Of a stretch of DNA of 64,000 nucleotides, positions 18,740 to 27,087 are shown in pieces. The notes beneath the pieces are model-generated. The model saw nothing but the letters and a program-made list of their open reading frames with translations. It was not told the origin of the DNA and made no database searches. The stretch's first letter is position 1. Each line of letters begins with the position of its first letter. Origin of the DNA: Burkholderia sp. WP9 (lineage in GTDB: Bacteria > Pseudomonadota > Gammaproteobacteria > Burkholderiales > Burkholderiaceae); assembly GCF_900104795.1 (NCBI RefSeq), contig NZ_FNTG01000001.1:1674001-1738000 (forward strand). The letters are read 5' to 3'. The translations under genes were made by a program, and so were the position numbers.

Positions 18740-19105
18740 GTGAGCAGGCTCATTGCATCAATGGCACTGTTGGCGGTGATGGCCAGCCTGACCGGATGCG
18801 TCGTCGCACCGGCATACGATTACGGCTACGCGCAACCTTATTACCCCGGCTACGGCTACGCTTACGGACCACCGTATGCGCCGGTTTACGGCAGCGTCGG
18901 CATCTACGGCGGCTGGGGTGGGTCCTGCTGTTACTACCATGGCGGCGGATGGCATGGCGGCCACGGGTGGCACGGCGGGGACGGAGGGCACGGCGGCGGC
19001 TGGCATGGCGGCGGTTACGGCGGCTACCACGGCGGAGGTAGCGGCAGCGGCGGCGGAAGCTCATGGGGCAGCAGCGGCGGTCACGGAGGAGGACATGGAC
19101 ATTGA
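18740..19105 (+). CDS. Gly/His-rich lipoprotein
   Basis: A 121-aa secreted lipoprotein starting at GTG, with GAAGGAGA placed correctly before it. The signal peptide MSRLIASMALLAVMASLTGC ends in a lipobox (LTGC). Residues 25-52 are Tyr/Pro/Gly-rich, and the rest is Gly/His/Trp/Ser repeats such as GGGWHGGHGWHGG. The histidines could bind metal, but the composition is also typical of low-complexity envelope proteins. No catalytic domain is visible. Its neighbours give no functional clue. Confidence 0.8.
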   Translation: MSRLIASMALLAVMASLTGCVVAPAYDYGYAQPYYPGYGYAYGPPYAPVYGSVGIYGGWGGSCCYYHGGGWHGGHGWHGGDGGHGGGWHGGGYGGYHGGGSGSGGGSSWGSSGGHGGGHGH

Positions 19106-19241
19106 CGTGGCCCGCACCTGACTCGCGGGCCAGCCAATGGCATGGTTTCTGGACAGCACGGGTCGCGAGTGTCTCGCCCGGACGGCGATTTCACGCGTTG
19201 CGGTAAAATCGGTGTTTTGAATCAAGCCGTCTGGCCGCCCC

Positions 19242-20243
19242 ATGTCTTCACCTCGAACTCCCAGTCCGCGCCGCGTCTCGGTTGCTCCCATGATGGACTG
19301 GACTGATCGTCACTGTCGCTCCCTGCATCGCGTGATCTCTGGCCATACCTGGCTTTACACGGAAATGGTGACGACCGGCGCGCTGCTGCATGGCGACGTG
19401 CCGCGCCATCTCGCGTTCACGCCGGCAGAAGCGCCGGTCGCTCTGCAACTCGGCGGCAGCGAACCCGACGATCTCGCGCGCGCGGCGAAACTCGGCGAAC
19501 AATGGGGCTATGACGAAATCAACCTGAACTGCGGCTGCCCATCCGAGCGCGTGCAACGTGGCGCATTCGGTGCGTGCCTGATGAACGAGCCGCAACTCGT
19601 CGCCGACTGCGTCAAGGCCATGCGCGATGTAGTGTCCGTGCCGGTGACGGTCAAGCACCGCATCGGCGTGGATGCAGTCGAGGAGTACGGTTTCGTGCGC
19701 GACTTTGTCGGCACGATTGCGAACGCCGGCTGCAATGTGTTCATCGTGCACGCGCGCAACGCGATTCTGAAGGGTTTGAGCCCAAAGGAAAATCGCGAGA
19801 TTCCGCCGCTGAAATACGAATACGCGTATCAGTTGAAGCGCGACTTTCCGCAGTTGGAGATCATCATCAACGGCGGCATCAAGACGCTTGATGAAGTGGA
19901 GACGCATCTTCAACACGTCGACGGTGTCATGCTCGGGCGCGAGGCGTATCACAACCCGTATGTGCTGGCCGATGTCGATGCACGCTTCTATGGTTCGACA
20001 GAAACGCCGCTCACTCGCGAGCAGGTTGAAGCGAAACTGATCGAGTATTGCGCGGCTGAAATGGCGCGCGGCACGTATCTCGGCGCGATTACGCGCCATG
20101 CGCTCGGCCTCTATCGCGGTGAGGCGGGCGCGCGTGGGTGGCGCCGTGTGCTGTCCGATAGCAAACGTCTCGCCGCGCGCGATCTGAGCATCTTCGATGA
20201 GGCAAGGCAGCATCTGCGCGAGCCTGCCGAAATTTTTGAATAA
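19242..20243 (+). CDS. dusA: tRNA-dihydrouridine(20/20a) synthase DusA
   Basis: A 333-aa FMN enzyme that reduces U20/U20a of tRNAs with NADPH. SVAPMMDWTDRHCR near the start is the DusA signature. The catalytic Cys99 is in NLNCGCPSERVQRGAFGACL. The phosphate-binding motifs IIINGGIKT and GVMLGREAYHNP are present. It lies directly upstream of tRNA-His on the same strand, a thematic link rather than a proven operon. Length is normal. Confidence 0.95.
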   Translation: MSSPRTPSPRRVSVAPMMDWTDRHCRSLHRVISGHTWLYTEMVTTGALLHGDVPRHLAFTPAEAPVALQLGGSEPDDLARAAKLGEQWGYDEINLNCGCPSERVQRGAFGACLMNEPQLVADCVKAMRDVVSVPVTVKHRIGVDAVEEYGFVRDFVGTIANAGCNVFIVHARNAILKGLSPKENREIPPLKYEYAYQLKRDFPQLEIIINGGIKTLDEVETHLQHVDGVMLGREAYHNPYVLADVDARFYGSTETPLTREQVEAKLIEYCAAEMARGTYLGAITRHALGLYRGEAGARGWRRVLSDSKRLAARDLSIFDEARQHLREPAEIFE

Positions 20244-20330
20244 AGGACTAGGCAAACGAGATTCTTGTTCGTATAATCTCGTTTCTTCATCGACGAGCCA
20301 AGTTTTACGGCAAGTCAAGCAGATGTCAGT

Positions 20331-20407
20331 GGTGGCTGTAGCTCAGTTGGTAGAGTCCAGGATTGTGATTCCTGTTGTCGTGGGTTCGAGCCCCATCAGC
20401 CACCCCA
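20331..20407 (+). tRNA. tRNA-His (GUG)
   Basis: A complete cloverleaf can be drawn. The acceptor GTGGCTG (20332-20338) pairs with CAGCCAC (20397-20403). The extra G-1 at 20331 pairs with discriminator C73 at 20404, the hallmark of tRNA-His. The anticodon GTG is at 20365-20367 within a CAGGA/TCCTG stem. The T arm reads GTGGGTTCGAGCCCCAT, and CCA is encoded at 20405-20407. Confidence 0.97.
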
Positions 20408-20433
20408 AAGAATTCAAGTAGTCAAGTTTTACG

Positions 20434-20466
20434 AACGGCGTTGTGAGAAATCACTTCGCCGTTTTT
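20434..20466 (+). terminator. Intrinsic terminator of tRNA-His
   Basis: AACGGCG (20434-20440) pairs with CGCCGTT (20457-20463). Inside is a second stem GTGA/TCAC closed by a GAAA tetraloop, and a U-rich tail follows. This is a convincing rho-independent terminator. Confidence 0.85.
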
Positions 20467-20508
20467 GTTTTGGCCTTTGCGGTTTTCCTTCGCGGTTTGA
20501 ATCCCGCT

Positions 20509-20754
20509 TCAGCGCGTTGCGTCCGACACGTTGGCTCCGCCCTCATCCCTTTCGGTCGAAAGCCGCCCCGTGTTGCGCATGGCCGATAGCACGTCCTCAA
20601 TCTTCGCGTCCTCGAGCGGGCGCCGACCGGCGCGCAGGCGTCGAGCGTTTGTCAAATCAATGGCACGTTGCAAATCGGAAGTTTCGGCGGCGATATACAC
20701 CGCGATCCCGTAGCCGTATCGCTCGGCGAGTTTGTAGTCAAAGAAGTATTTCAT
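20509..20754 (-). CDS. Small hypothetical protein
   Basis: An 81-aa protein, not recognised. The first half is likely folded (MKYFFDYKLAERYGYGIAVY), followed by a charged helix with RAIDLTNARRLRAGRRP. The C-terminal 20 residues are polar. The ribosome-binding site is weak (GAAAG). It lies on the strand opposite tRNA-His, just behind its terminator. A place beside a tRNA gene could mean an integrated-element remnant, but no integrase is present. Confidence 0.5.
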   Translation of the reverse strand: MKYFFDYKLAERYGYGIAVYIAAETSDLQRAIDLTNARRLRAGRRPLEDAKIEDVLSAMRNTGRLSTERDEGGANVSDATR

Positions 20755-20912
20755 GCTTTCGTTTTCGGCAGCCGCACCGAAAACTTTACAGGAACGCCGC
20801 CAACGTTTCAGCGAGCCGCCCGCTGCGAGGCGTCATCCTCTATACGCTTGTCGGCATCGCCCTGCTGTCGTGGGAGGCGGTGCGTCCGCAAAAATCGCCG
20901 AACCGTCAGCCG

Positions 20913-21137
20913 TCAGTGCTGACTCGCGTTCAGCAACATCCAGATCTGCTTGTGCGGCTCGCCGGTCAGAATGCGAGCGAACACCGCGTTGCAGCGCACG
21001 CAGGTGTAGTGCTCCTCCACTCGCACGTCTTTCACCGCCCCACGATTATTCAGCGCCAACCTGTCGTGCGGGCTACTGGCGGCCGGTTGGCCATACAGGT
21101 CAGCGCAGGCAGCGCATGGTTGAATCCATAGGTCCAT
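20913..21137 (-). CDS. Small CxxC-type (zinc ribbon-like) protein
   Basis: A 74-aa protein starting MDLWIQPCAACADLYGQP, with GGGGAG 7 bases before the ATG. Two CxxC pairs (PCAAC and TCVRC) suggest one zinc site formed by both ends. The C-terminal half EEHYTCVRCNAVFARIL looks like a zinc-ribbon strand pair. An upstream in-frame ATG would add 16 residues without a good RBS. The function is unknown. Confidence 0.6.
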   Translation of the reverse strand: MDLWIQPCAACADLYGQPAASSPHDRLALNNRGAVKDVRVEEHYTCVRCNAVFARILTGEPHKQIWMLLNASQH

Positions 21138-21448
21138 CAGAGTGCTCCCCCAAGCAACGGATCCGATCGAATTCGATCGAGCCAAGCTTCATTCAATGCA
21201 TTTAACCTCGTTGCGCCGCGGGTCTTTATTCCTCAAAACCCATGCCGCACGGGGTCGGACCATCGCTCACGCTTATCCCGCCTGCCTTGCGCCGATTATT
21301 CCAGAATAGAGAACAGTAATTTCAAGTTATCGATACAAATTCTCGATAGTAGGGGTATACACTGCATTCCATCGACGTTGCAGACACACCTCACCGGCCC
21401 CTGCGACGCCTTCCTGAAATGAAGTCGTAACGTTATCGGAGTCACACC
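21138..21448. other. Intergenic region between divergent small genes
   Basis: These 311 bases hold no convincing gene. The 21300-21365 part is AT-rich (around TTATCGATACAAATTC) and is the likely promoter area of the secreted protein gene that follows. I could not assign hexamers with confidence. Confidence 0.45.
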
Positions 21449-21715
21449 ATGAAGACCAAGCTCATCGCCGCCCTGCTGGTTGCTGTTTCTGCCTCGATCG
21501 CCGCTCCCGCTTTTGCTAGCGGCTACGGCCCGGCACCGTTCTATCGTCCGTCGGTCGGCGCACCGGCTTCGCAACAAGGCCAGAACGCACAAACCGTCGC
21601 GGCTGAACGCGCTAACGCTGAATCGAATGCCTACGGCGGCGTGAACAACGTGTCGTCGCAATCGGGCGCCAAAGAGCCGGTTTCTGGCCCGCAATCGGTT
21701 TTCTTCGGCCACTAA
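21449..21715 (+). CDS. Small secreted protein (periplasmic)
   Basis: An 88-aa protein with a classical signal peptide (MKTKLIAALLVAVSASIAAP, cleavage expected after AFA). The mature part is Ser/Gln/Asn/Gly-rich with no Cys and is probably disordered (RPSVGAPASQQGQNAQTVAA). Small secreted proteins of this kind are numerous in Burkholderia; some are grouped as DUF4148, but this one has no clear DUF4148 core. A GGAG-like site lies about 9 bases before the ATG. Confidence 0.7.
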   Translation: MKTKLIAALLVAVSASIAAPAFASGYGPAPFYRPSVGAPASQQGQNAQTVAAERANAESNAYGGVNNVSSQSGAKEPVSGPQSVFFGH

Positions 21716-21929
21716 GCAGTTGCCGTTGAACCGGCTGCCTCACGAGGGCGGCCGGTAAACTGGGCGCCGCGCATGCAGTATCGATGCCGGCGCCCAGTTG
21801 CGTTTACCTCGCGTCACAAGCGGTTTCACAAGCGGCTCCGCAAGCCGCTGCAAAACCCGCGTCATTTCGGAGCCATTGCGCGCAGACGAGCTGCTCATTG
21901 TCACCACCTCGCGACTTCTGGTCGGCTTA

Positions 21930-22295
21930 CTACTCTTCTGGCGATTCGCAAAACCGGATACGGTTGCCGAACGGATCGACTGTCTCGAGCACCCTGCCCC
22001 ACGGCAACGTCTCAATGCCAGGTTTCCCATATTTGTAGTCTTTGCGCTGAAGTTCGGCATGGAACGCGTCGATGTCCTGCATCGGCACGAAAATCGTCGA
22101 TCCGGGTGTGGCGTCACCGTGGTGTTCGCTCAAATGCAGGATCAGGTCGGAGCGCCGCACCTGCGCATAGAGCGGGAAATGCTCTTCGAGCCGGTGTTCC
22201 CATTCGACGGCAAAACCGAGAAAGTCCACGTAAAACTCCCGCGCTTTTTCCTCGGAGAAAATACGGATGATCGGGATAGCGCGCGCAAAATGCAA
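21930..22295 (-). CDS. Glyoxalase/bleomycin-resistance (VOC) family protein
   Basis: A 121-aa VOC-fold protein. The frame has no ATG at the right place. TTG at 22295 is chosen because CCGGAGA lies 6 bases before it and the following residues (HFARAIPIIRIFSEEKAREF) are where VOC domains begin. FYVDFLGFAVEWEHR and the end VDPFGNRIRFCE are the two halves of the fold. Family members bind a metal or an antibiotic; related proteins are annotated as bleomycin-resistance proteins. The substrate is unknown. Confidence 0.82.
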   Translation of the reverse strand: MHFARAIPIIRIFSEEKAREFYVDFLGFAVEWEHRLEEHFPLYAQVRRSDLILHLSEHHGDATPGSTIFVPMQDIDAFHAELQRKDYKYGKPGIETLPWGRVLETVDPFGNRIRFCESPEE

Positions 22296-22405
22296 AGCGG
22301 TCTCCGGAGAGTCTTGACGGGACAAGCAGATTAACCGAACCCGTGCGCGATTTTCCCGCCAGCGCGCCTCGGCGCCCCCGATCTGCGACCAAACCGCTTG
22401 GGCGC

Positions 22406-22660
22406 CTAACCGGGCAACCCCTCGGCAAACCCCGCGTCGATCACTTCGCGCGCCGCCCGGAAGGCCGCCTCGGCCGCGGCATGCTCGGTGGACCATAGGC
22501 TGTCGATATGCACGAGCCGCCAGTCGACCACCACCGCGCCGTTGCGCAACACCCGAAAATGCGCTTTGACGCCCGTCAGCACCTGCTCGACGGCGACCTC
22601 GATGTCGTAGTCCTGATAGCGCTCCTGGTAGTCCCCCATATCGAGGCCCTTCGGCTCCAT
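22406..22660 (-). CDS. Hypothetical protein
   Basis: An 84-aa protein, not recognised. CGGAGGAGACC before the ATG is one of the best ribosome-binding sites in this region. A beta-rich first half (DYDIEVAVEQVLTGVKAHF) is followed by an Ala-rich helix (EHAAAEAAFRAAREVIDAGF). There are no Cys, signal peptide or membrane helix. It belongs to a run of three small minus-strand genes, but the gaps are about 110 bp, so an operon is possible, not certain. Confidence 0.68.
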   Translation of the reverse strand: MEPKGLDMGDYQERYQDYDIEVAVEQVLTGVKAHFRVLRNGAVVVDWRLVHIDSLWSTEHAAAEAAFRAAREVIDAGFAEGLPG

Positions 22661-22771
22661 GGTCTCCTCCGTGATACCTGCGCGAATCTGACGGCCAGAC
22701 TCGTCCGGCGAGCACGCCAGCGGCTCGCGGAACGATTCGGCCCGAACGTCAGGCCGTTGCCGCTTCGACGA

Positions 22772-22969
22772 TCAATCGCAATCGCCCGAAAGGTATTGCC
22801 GGCCGTTGCAGGTGATCTCGACTTCGCCGCCGCTCGCTTCGGCAACCAGGCCACCCGCCAGCAATTCAGCGGTCACGGACTGCTCGAGTTTCGGCGCCGG
22901 CTGTCCGACACCGACGTCGTTCAGACGCCGCAAGGCCTCGACCGATTCGGGACTCAATGACTTAGACAT
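22772..22969 (-). CDS. Hypothetical protein
   Basis: A 65-aa protein, not recognised. GGAGACAGCC precedes the ATG. An N-terminal helix (SLSPESVEALRRLNDVGVG) is followed by a probable small beta unit that includes ITCNGRQYLSG. It could be a winged-helix fragment, because LLAGGLVAEASGGEVEITCN resembles a recognition helix followed by a wing, but this is speculative. It lies upstream of the gene ending at 22406. Confidence 0.6.
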   Translation of the reverse strand: MSKSLSPESVEALRRLNDVGVGQPAPKLEQSVTAELLAGGLVAEASGGEVEITCNGRQYLSGDCD

Positions 22970-23134
22970 GGCTGTCTCCGTCTACATGCTCAATTCATCC
23001 TAGCAAGTTTCGGGGACGTATGCAGGTGCCGCGTCGAGGCACGCGGGTTGCGTCGCGCAAATGATTCCGCAAGCACGACGGCGTCGACACCGGCAACCGG
23101 AACCCGGCAGGCGGCACCGCCAAGGAGGACGATC

Positions 23135-23461
23135 ATGGAGCGAAACAGATGGGCCGCGCTGATAGCGGGCATCGCGCTGGCAATAGCCGACGCGCGCGGA
23201 ACGGTGACATTCGCGCAGACGGCGAAGCCGGGACAAGGGCAACAATCAGGACAACAACCCGCACAAAAACCCGCGCAGGCAGCGGCGCCGGACGCCAATT
23301 CGTCGATGGTCAGGCCGCCTCAGTCCGCCCCGGGCTTGAACGGCTCAAGCGGCCCAAGCGGCTCGATCAATCCTGACAATATGCCGATCAAGCGCCCCGA
23401 GAAGCCGACCAACGACAAGATGATGCACGAGCCGCCCGCGAGCGGCGCGAACGCGAAATAG
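23135..23461 (+). CDS. Small secreted Pro/Gln-rich protein
   Basis: A 108-aa protein with AAGGAGG placed well before the ATG. Residues 5-26 (RWAALIAGIALAIADARG) form a signal-like hydrophobic segment, with cleavage probable after TFAQ. The rest is low-complexity: a Gln/Pro/Ala stretch (QQSGQQPAQKPAQAAA) and a Ser/Gly/Pro region, ending PPASGANAK. There is no domain. It is probably periplasmic or outer-surface and disordered. It is convergent with the TOBE gene 8 bp away. Confidence 0.62.
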   Translation: MERNRWAALIAGIALAIADARGTVTFAQTAKPGQGQQSGQQPAQKPAQAAAPDANSSMVRPPQSAPGLNGSSGPSGSINPDNMPIKRPEKPTNDKMMHEPPASGANAK

Positions 23462-23469
23462 CGCAAGCC

Positions 23470-23685
23470 TCACAGGCGCGCGATCGAGACCTCCGTCGAC
23501 TTCACCAGCGCGACCACTTCCGAGCCGACCTTCAGATCGAGTTCGTCGACGGAGCGCGTGGTGATCACCGAGGTGACGATACCGAACGGCGTATCGACGT
23601 CGACTTCGGAGACCACCGGTCCGCGGATGATTTCCTTGACCTTGCCTTTGAACTGATTGCGTACGTTGATTGCGGAAATGCTCAT
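23470..23685 (-). CDS. TOBE-domain molybdenum-pterin-binding (Mop) protein
   Basis: A 71-aa single TOBE domain: SAINVRNQFKGKVKEIIRGP, then TSVITTRSVDELDLKVGSEV and VALVKSTEVSIARL. Mop proteins assemble into hexamers that store molybdate, and similar domains in ABC ATPases sense oxyanions. It sits 47 bp downstream of ssuB on the same strand and may be part of the ssu transcript. Binding of sulfur oxyanions is conceivable but not shown. Confidence 0.88.
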   Translation of the reverse strand: MSISAINVRNQFKGKVKEIIRGPVVSEVDVDTPFGIVTSVITTRSVDELDLKVGSEVVALVKSTEVSIARL

Positions 23686-23732
23686 TTCGAGTGGCTCCAG
23701 AGAAGCGATTGAGAACAGTCAGTCCAGGAATA

Positions 23733-24734
23733 TCAGACGGCCCAGCGGACGTCTGTCGGCCGCCTCGCGCGGCCTTCGTCACGTGTGTCGTACGCACGGT
23801 CGGACAGCGCGTCGTCGTTCGGCGCCGTCTTCAGTACGCGTTGCAACACATGCTCTTCGAGCGCGGCGAAACCGGCCGACGCGCGCGCCCGCGGACGCGC
23901 CAGCGGCACCGGCTGATCGAGCGCAATGCGCCCTTCTTCGATCAGCAGAATCCGATCGCCGAGCGCCACGGCTTCATGTACGTCGTGCGTCACCAGCAGC
24001 GCGGTAAATCGATGTTCGCGCCACAGGCGTTCGATCAACGCGTGCATTTCAATGCGCGTCAATGCATCGAGCGCGCCGAGCGGTTCATCGAGCAGCAGCA
24101 GTTGCGGCCGATGCACCAGCGCCCGCGCCAGCGCCACGCGCTGACGCTGGCCGCCGGAAAGCTGCGCGGGCCAATCGTTGGCGCGCTCCAGCAAGCCGAC
24201 TTCGGCGAGCACGGCGCGGGCGTCCTCACGCGCGCTGCGGCCCAAGCCGAGCATCACGTTTTGCAGCACGCTCTTCCAGGGCAACAGACGCGCGTCCTGA
24301 AACATGATGCGGGTGTCGAGCGGGCCGCCGTCTTCGGTGCGCTTTTCGAGCACGCCCGAAGTAGTCTTTTCCAGACCGGCGACGAGCCGCAGCAAGGTGG
24401 ATTTGCCGCAGCCGCTGCGGCCGACGATCGCCACGAAACTGCCGCGCTCGATCGACAGATTGAAATCGGCCAGCACCTCGCGCTCGCCATAGCGCTTGCC
24501 GACGCCGCGCAACTCCACCGAATAGTCCGCCGCGCGGCGCACGTCGTCGCGCGCGAGCGCGCCGCCATGCAGCCGCGAATCGGCGCGCGCCTGTTGATGA
24601 TGCGCCGCATCGGCATGCTCGAAGTCCGCGGCTTCGTTCGCGTCATGTTCGACGGTGCGGGCTTGCACCAGTTCGGCTTCGAGGTCGCTGCCGGCGATCC
24701 CGCCGAACGACGCCGACAAGGTCGTTGCGTTCAT
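23733..24734 (-). CDS. ssuB: Alkanesulfonate ABC transporter ATPase SsuB
   Basis: A 333-aa ABC ATPase. Walker [10 protein letters not shown] is at 105-113, LSGGQRQRV at 192-200, and Walker B LLLLDEP at 212-218. The [20 protein letters not shown] segment is typical of the SsuB/TauB/NrtD family. An N-terminal extension of about 70 residues (acidic and His/Ala-rich) precedes the ABC core and is not part of the family domain. The start overlaps the ssuC stop as ATGA. It should energise sulfonate import with SsuC and a binding protein encoded elsewhere. Confidence 0.92.
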   Translation of the reverse strand: MNATTLSASFGGIAGSDLEAELVQARTVEHDANEAADFEHADAAHHQQARADSRLHGGALARDDVRRAADYSVELRGVGKRYGEREVLADFNLSIERGSFVAIVGRSGCGKSTLLRLVAGLEKTTSGVLEKRTEDGGPLDTRIMFQDARLLPWKSVLQNVMLGLGRSAREDARAVLAEVGLLERANDWPAQLSGGQRQRVALARALVHRPQLLLLDEPLGALDALTRIEMHALIERLWREHRFTALLVTHDVHEAVALGDRILLIEEGRIALDQPVPLARPRARASAGFAALEEHVLQRVLKTAPNDDALSDRAYDTRDEGRARRPTDVRWAV

Positions 24735-25573
24735 GGCTTCGCTCCTCGTTGGTAGGCCGGGTGCCAGCGCAGCGAGACGCGCTCGAGGCTCTTGGCCAGC
24801 ACATCGGCGAGTTTGCCGAGCGCGGCGTAGAGCAGAATGCCGACCACCACCACATCGGTTTGCAGGAATTCGCGCGCATTCATCGTCATATAGCCGATAC
24901 CGGATTGCGCGGAAATGGTCTCGGCGACGATCAGCGTGACCCACATCAGCCCGAACGCGAAGCGCACGCCGACCAGAATCGACGGCAACGCGCCCGGCAA
25001 AATCACATGCCGGTACAGCGCAAAACCCTTCACGCCATAACTGCGCGCCATTTCGATCAGATTGGCGTCGACCGAACGGATGCCGTGGAAAGTGTTCACA
25101 TAGATCGGGAAAAATACGCCCAACGCAACGAGAAACACCTTCGCTTCCTCTTCGATGCCGAACCACAGAATCACGAGCGGAATCATCGCCAGTGCCGGGA
25201 TGTTGCGGATCATCTGCACGGTCGAATCGAGCGCGACCTCCGCGGGCTTGAACAGACCCGTGGCGAGTCCGAGCACGAGTCCGATGCCGCCGCCGATCGC
25301 GAAACCCGACACCGCGCGCCACGTGCTGACCTTTACGTCCGCCCACATTTCACCGGACTGGATTAGCGACCACGCGGCCTTCACGACCGCGAGGGGTTCG
25401 GGTAGCACGCGCGTGGACAGCACGCCGCTGCGCGCGGCGAACTCCCACGCCAGCAGAATCGCGAGCGGCGCGAGCCACGGCGCGAGATGCGCGCCGATCC
25501 GGCGCAACGTATTGAAACCCGCGCCGCCAGTTGCGCCTTCGTCCCGATCCGTACTTACAGTGGATTGAGCCAT
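24731..25573 (-). CDS. ssuC: Alkanesulfonate ABC transporter permease SsuC
   Basis: A 280-aa permease with about six helices. The ATG at 25573 is chosen because AGGAAGG lies 5 bases before it; an ATG 15 bases upstream would place that site inside the coding region. [20 protein letters not shown] is helix 1. The EAA-type loop is in [20 protein letters not shown], and [20 protein letters not shown] lies near the C-terminus. It is coupled to ssuB by ATGA and sits 56 bp after ssuD. Confidence 0.93.
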   Translation of the reverse strand: MAQSTVSTDRDEGATGGAGFNTLRRIGAHLAPWLAPLAILLAWEFAARSGVLSTRVLPEPLAVVKAAWSLIQSGEMWADVKVSTWRAVSGFAIGGGIGLVLGLATGLFKPAEVALDSTVQMIRNIPALAMIPLVILWFGIEEEAKVFLVALGVFFPIYVNTFHGIRSVDANLIEMARSYGVKGFALYRHVILPGALPSILVGVRFAFGLMWVTLIVAETISAQSGIGYMTMNAREFLQTDVVVVGILLYAALGKLADVLAKSLERVSLRWHPAYQRGAKP

Positions 25574-25629
25574 GCTTGCCTTCCTCATTGCTTATCGATG
25601 ATCGCGCGTGCCGTTTGCAGCACCTGCAC

Positions 25630-26790
25630 TCAGCTCGAACTCGCCGCCTTCGGCAGATAGTTGTTGCCGACGATCTCGCCGAACGGACCCGACAGCGGCC
25701 CGTTCGAGACTTTGTTCAGCCGGTTCGGCAGCAGCGGAAACACGAGTTCGGCGAAGCGATACGACTCTTCGAGATGCGGATAGCCCGACAGAATGAAGGT
25801 GTCGATGCCGAGGTCCGCGTATTCCTTCATGAGCGCCGCCACCTGCTCCGGGTTGCCGACCAGCGCAGTGCCCGCGCCGCCGCGCACGAGGCCCACGCCC
25901 GCCCACAGGTGCGGATAGACCTCGAGCTCCGCGCGGCCGCCGCGCTTGCCGCCGTGCAGCGCGGCCATGCGGCGCTGCCCTTCGGAGTCCATCTTCGAAA
26001 ACGAAGCCTGGGCACGCGCGACGGTGTCGTCGTCGAGCTTGCTGATCAGCTTGTCGGCGGCGGCCCACGCTTCTTCTTCGGTCTCCCGCACGATCACGTG
26101 CAGACGGATCCCGAACTTGATCTCGCGGCCGTGCGCGGCGGCGCGCGCGCGAATGTCGGCGATCTTCTTCGCCACCGCGGCGGGCGGCTCGCCCCACGTC
26201 AGATAGGTATCGATATGCTCGCCCGCCATGTCGTGCGCGGCCGGCGACGAACCGCCGAACCACAGCGGCGGATGCGGATGCTGCACCGGCGGATACAACG
26301 CCTTGCCGCCCTTCGAGCTCAGATGCTTGCCTTCGAAGTCGATCGCGTCGTTGGTATGCGCGGCGCTCAGCAGCTTGCGCCAGATGTGCAGGAATTCGTC
26401 GGTGATTTCATAGCGCGTGTCGTGGTCGACGAACACGCCGTCGCCTTCCAGTTCCGCCGCATCGCCACCGGTCACGACATTGATCAGCAGACGCCCGTTC
26501 GACAGACGGTCGAACGTCGCTGCCATACGCGCGGCCAGACCCGGCGACGAGATGCCCGGGCGGATCGCCACGAGAAACTTCAGCCGTTTGGTCGCGGCGA
26601 TCAGGCTCGACGCGACGACCCACGCGTCCTCGCATGAGCGGCCCGTCGGCAGCAGCACGCCCTCGTAGCCGAGCGTATCGGCGGCGACGGCGATCTGCTG
26701 GAAGTAGTCGTAATCGGCTGCGCGTGCGCCTTGGGACGTACCGAGATAGCGGCTGTCGCCGTGAGTCGGAATGAACCAGAACACATTCAT
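25630..26790 (-). CDS. ssuD: FMNH2-dependent alkanesulfonate monooxygenase SsuD
   Basis: A 386-aa bacterial-luciferase-fold enzyme that splits alkanesulfonates into aldehyde and sulfite with FMNH2 and O2. The start [20 protein letters not shown] is the SsuD signature, and GGAGCAGCAA precedes the ATG. Conserved parts include [40 protein letters not shown] and [17 protein letters not shown]. It is the first full gene of ssuDCB. Its reductase partner (ssuE) and the binding protein (ssuA) are not adjacent. Confidence 0.95.
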   Translation of the reverse strand: MNVFWFIPTHGDSRYLGTSQGARAADYDYFQQIAVAADTLGYEGVLLPTGRSCEDAWVVASSLIAATKRLKFLVAIRPGISSPGLAARMAATFDRLSNGRLLINVVTGGDAAELEGDGVFVDHDTRYEITDEFLHIWRKLLSAAHTNDAIDFEGKHLSSKGGKALYPPVQHPHPPLWFGGSSPAAHDMAGEHIDTYLTWGEPPAAVAKKIADIRARAAAHGREIKFGIRLHVIVRETEEEAWAAADKLISKLDDDTVARAQASFSKMDSEGQRRMAALHGGKRGGRAELEVYPHLWAGVGLVRGGAGTALVGNPEQVAALMKEYADLGIDTFILSGYPHLEESYRFAELVFPLLPNRLNKVSNGPLSGPFGEIVGNNYLPKAASSS

Positions 26791-26840
26791 TTGCTGCTCC
26801 TGCATGATCGAAACTGGATTGAATGGAAACGGTGCGTCGA

Positions 26841-26886
26841 GTGCCGGCGCGCGCGGCCGCGCGCATCCATCCGGCACACAGCCGGA
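26841..26886 (-). promoter_or_regulatory. ssuD leader: mutually exclusive hairpins
   Basis: In the ssuD 5' leader GTGCCGG (26841-26847) can pair with CCGGCAC (26871-26877), enclosing a perfect 16-base palindrome GCGCGCGGCCGCGCGC (26849-26864). The same CCGGC can instead pair with GCCGGA (26881-26886) in a small hairpin. Two exclusive folds between a short ORF and the first gene resemble an attenuator, but there is no U run, so termination would need Rho or the effect would be on translation. Confidence 0.4.
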
Positions 26887-26928
26887 CGGTGCAGCGCAAG
26901 AAGACGGAAAACGCGGTATCGGCGCCGG

Positions 26929-27000
26929 CTAGCGGCGGCAGCGGACCCGCCGGCGCGCGTGCGCCATGTGGCAGGTGAAGATCGGCATCAGGCAGAACAT
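26929..27000 (-). CDS. Putative 23-aa Cys/Met-rich leader peptide upstream of ssuD
   Basis: A short ORF reads MFCLMPIFTCHMAHARR and continues to a VRCRR end. It has three Cys and three Met in 23 residues and an Arg-rich tail. GAGGGAAG lies 8 bases before the ATG. It begins about 80 bases after the candidate ssu promoter and ends 138 bases before ssuD, so it would be in the ssu mRNA. Sulfur amino acid codons in a leader before a sulfur-scavenging operon suggest ribosome-mediated sensing of Cys supply. Translation is not proven. Confidence 0.45.
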   Translation of the reverse strand: MFCLMPIFTCHMAHARRRVRCRR

Positions 27001-27087
27001 CGCGACGGCTTCCCTCGACCAAACGTGCGCGTCACGCGCGCGTCGATTAAACGGCGACGGCGGCAAACGCCGTCTGTATGGTGAAAG

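Noticed and set aside
18740..19121. Collagen-like or PE-PGRS-like protein from Gly-rich frames
   Set aside because: The frame with a lipobox and RBS explains the region; Gly-rich alternatives in other frames come from the same GGC/GGT repeats.
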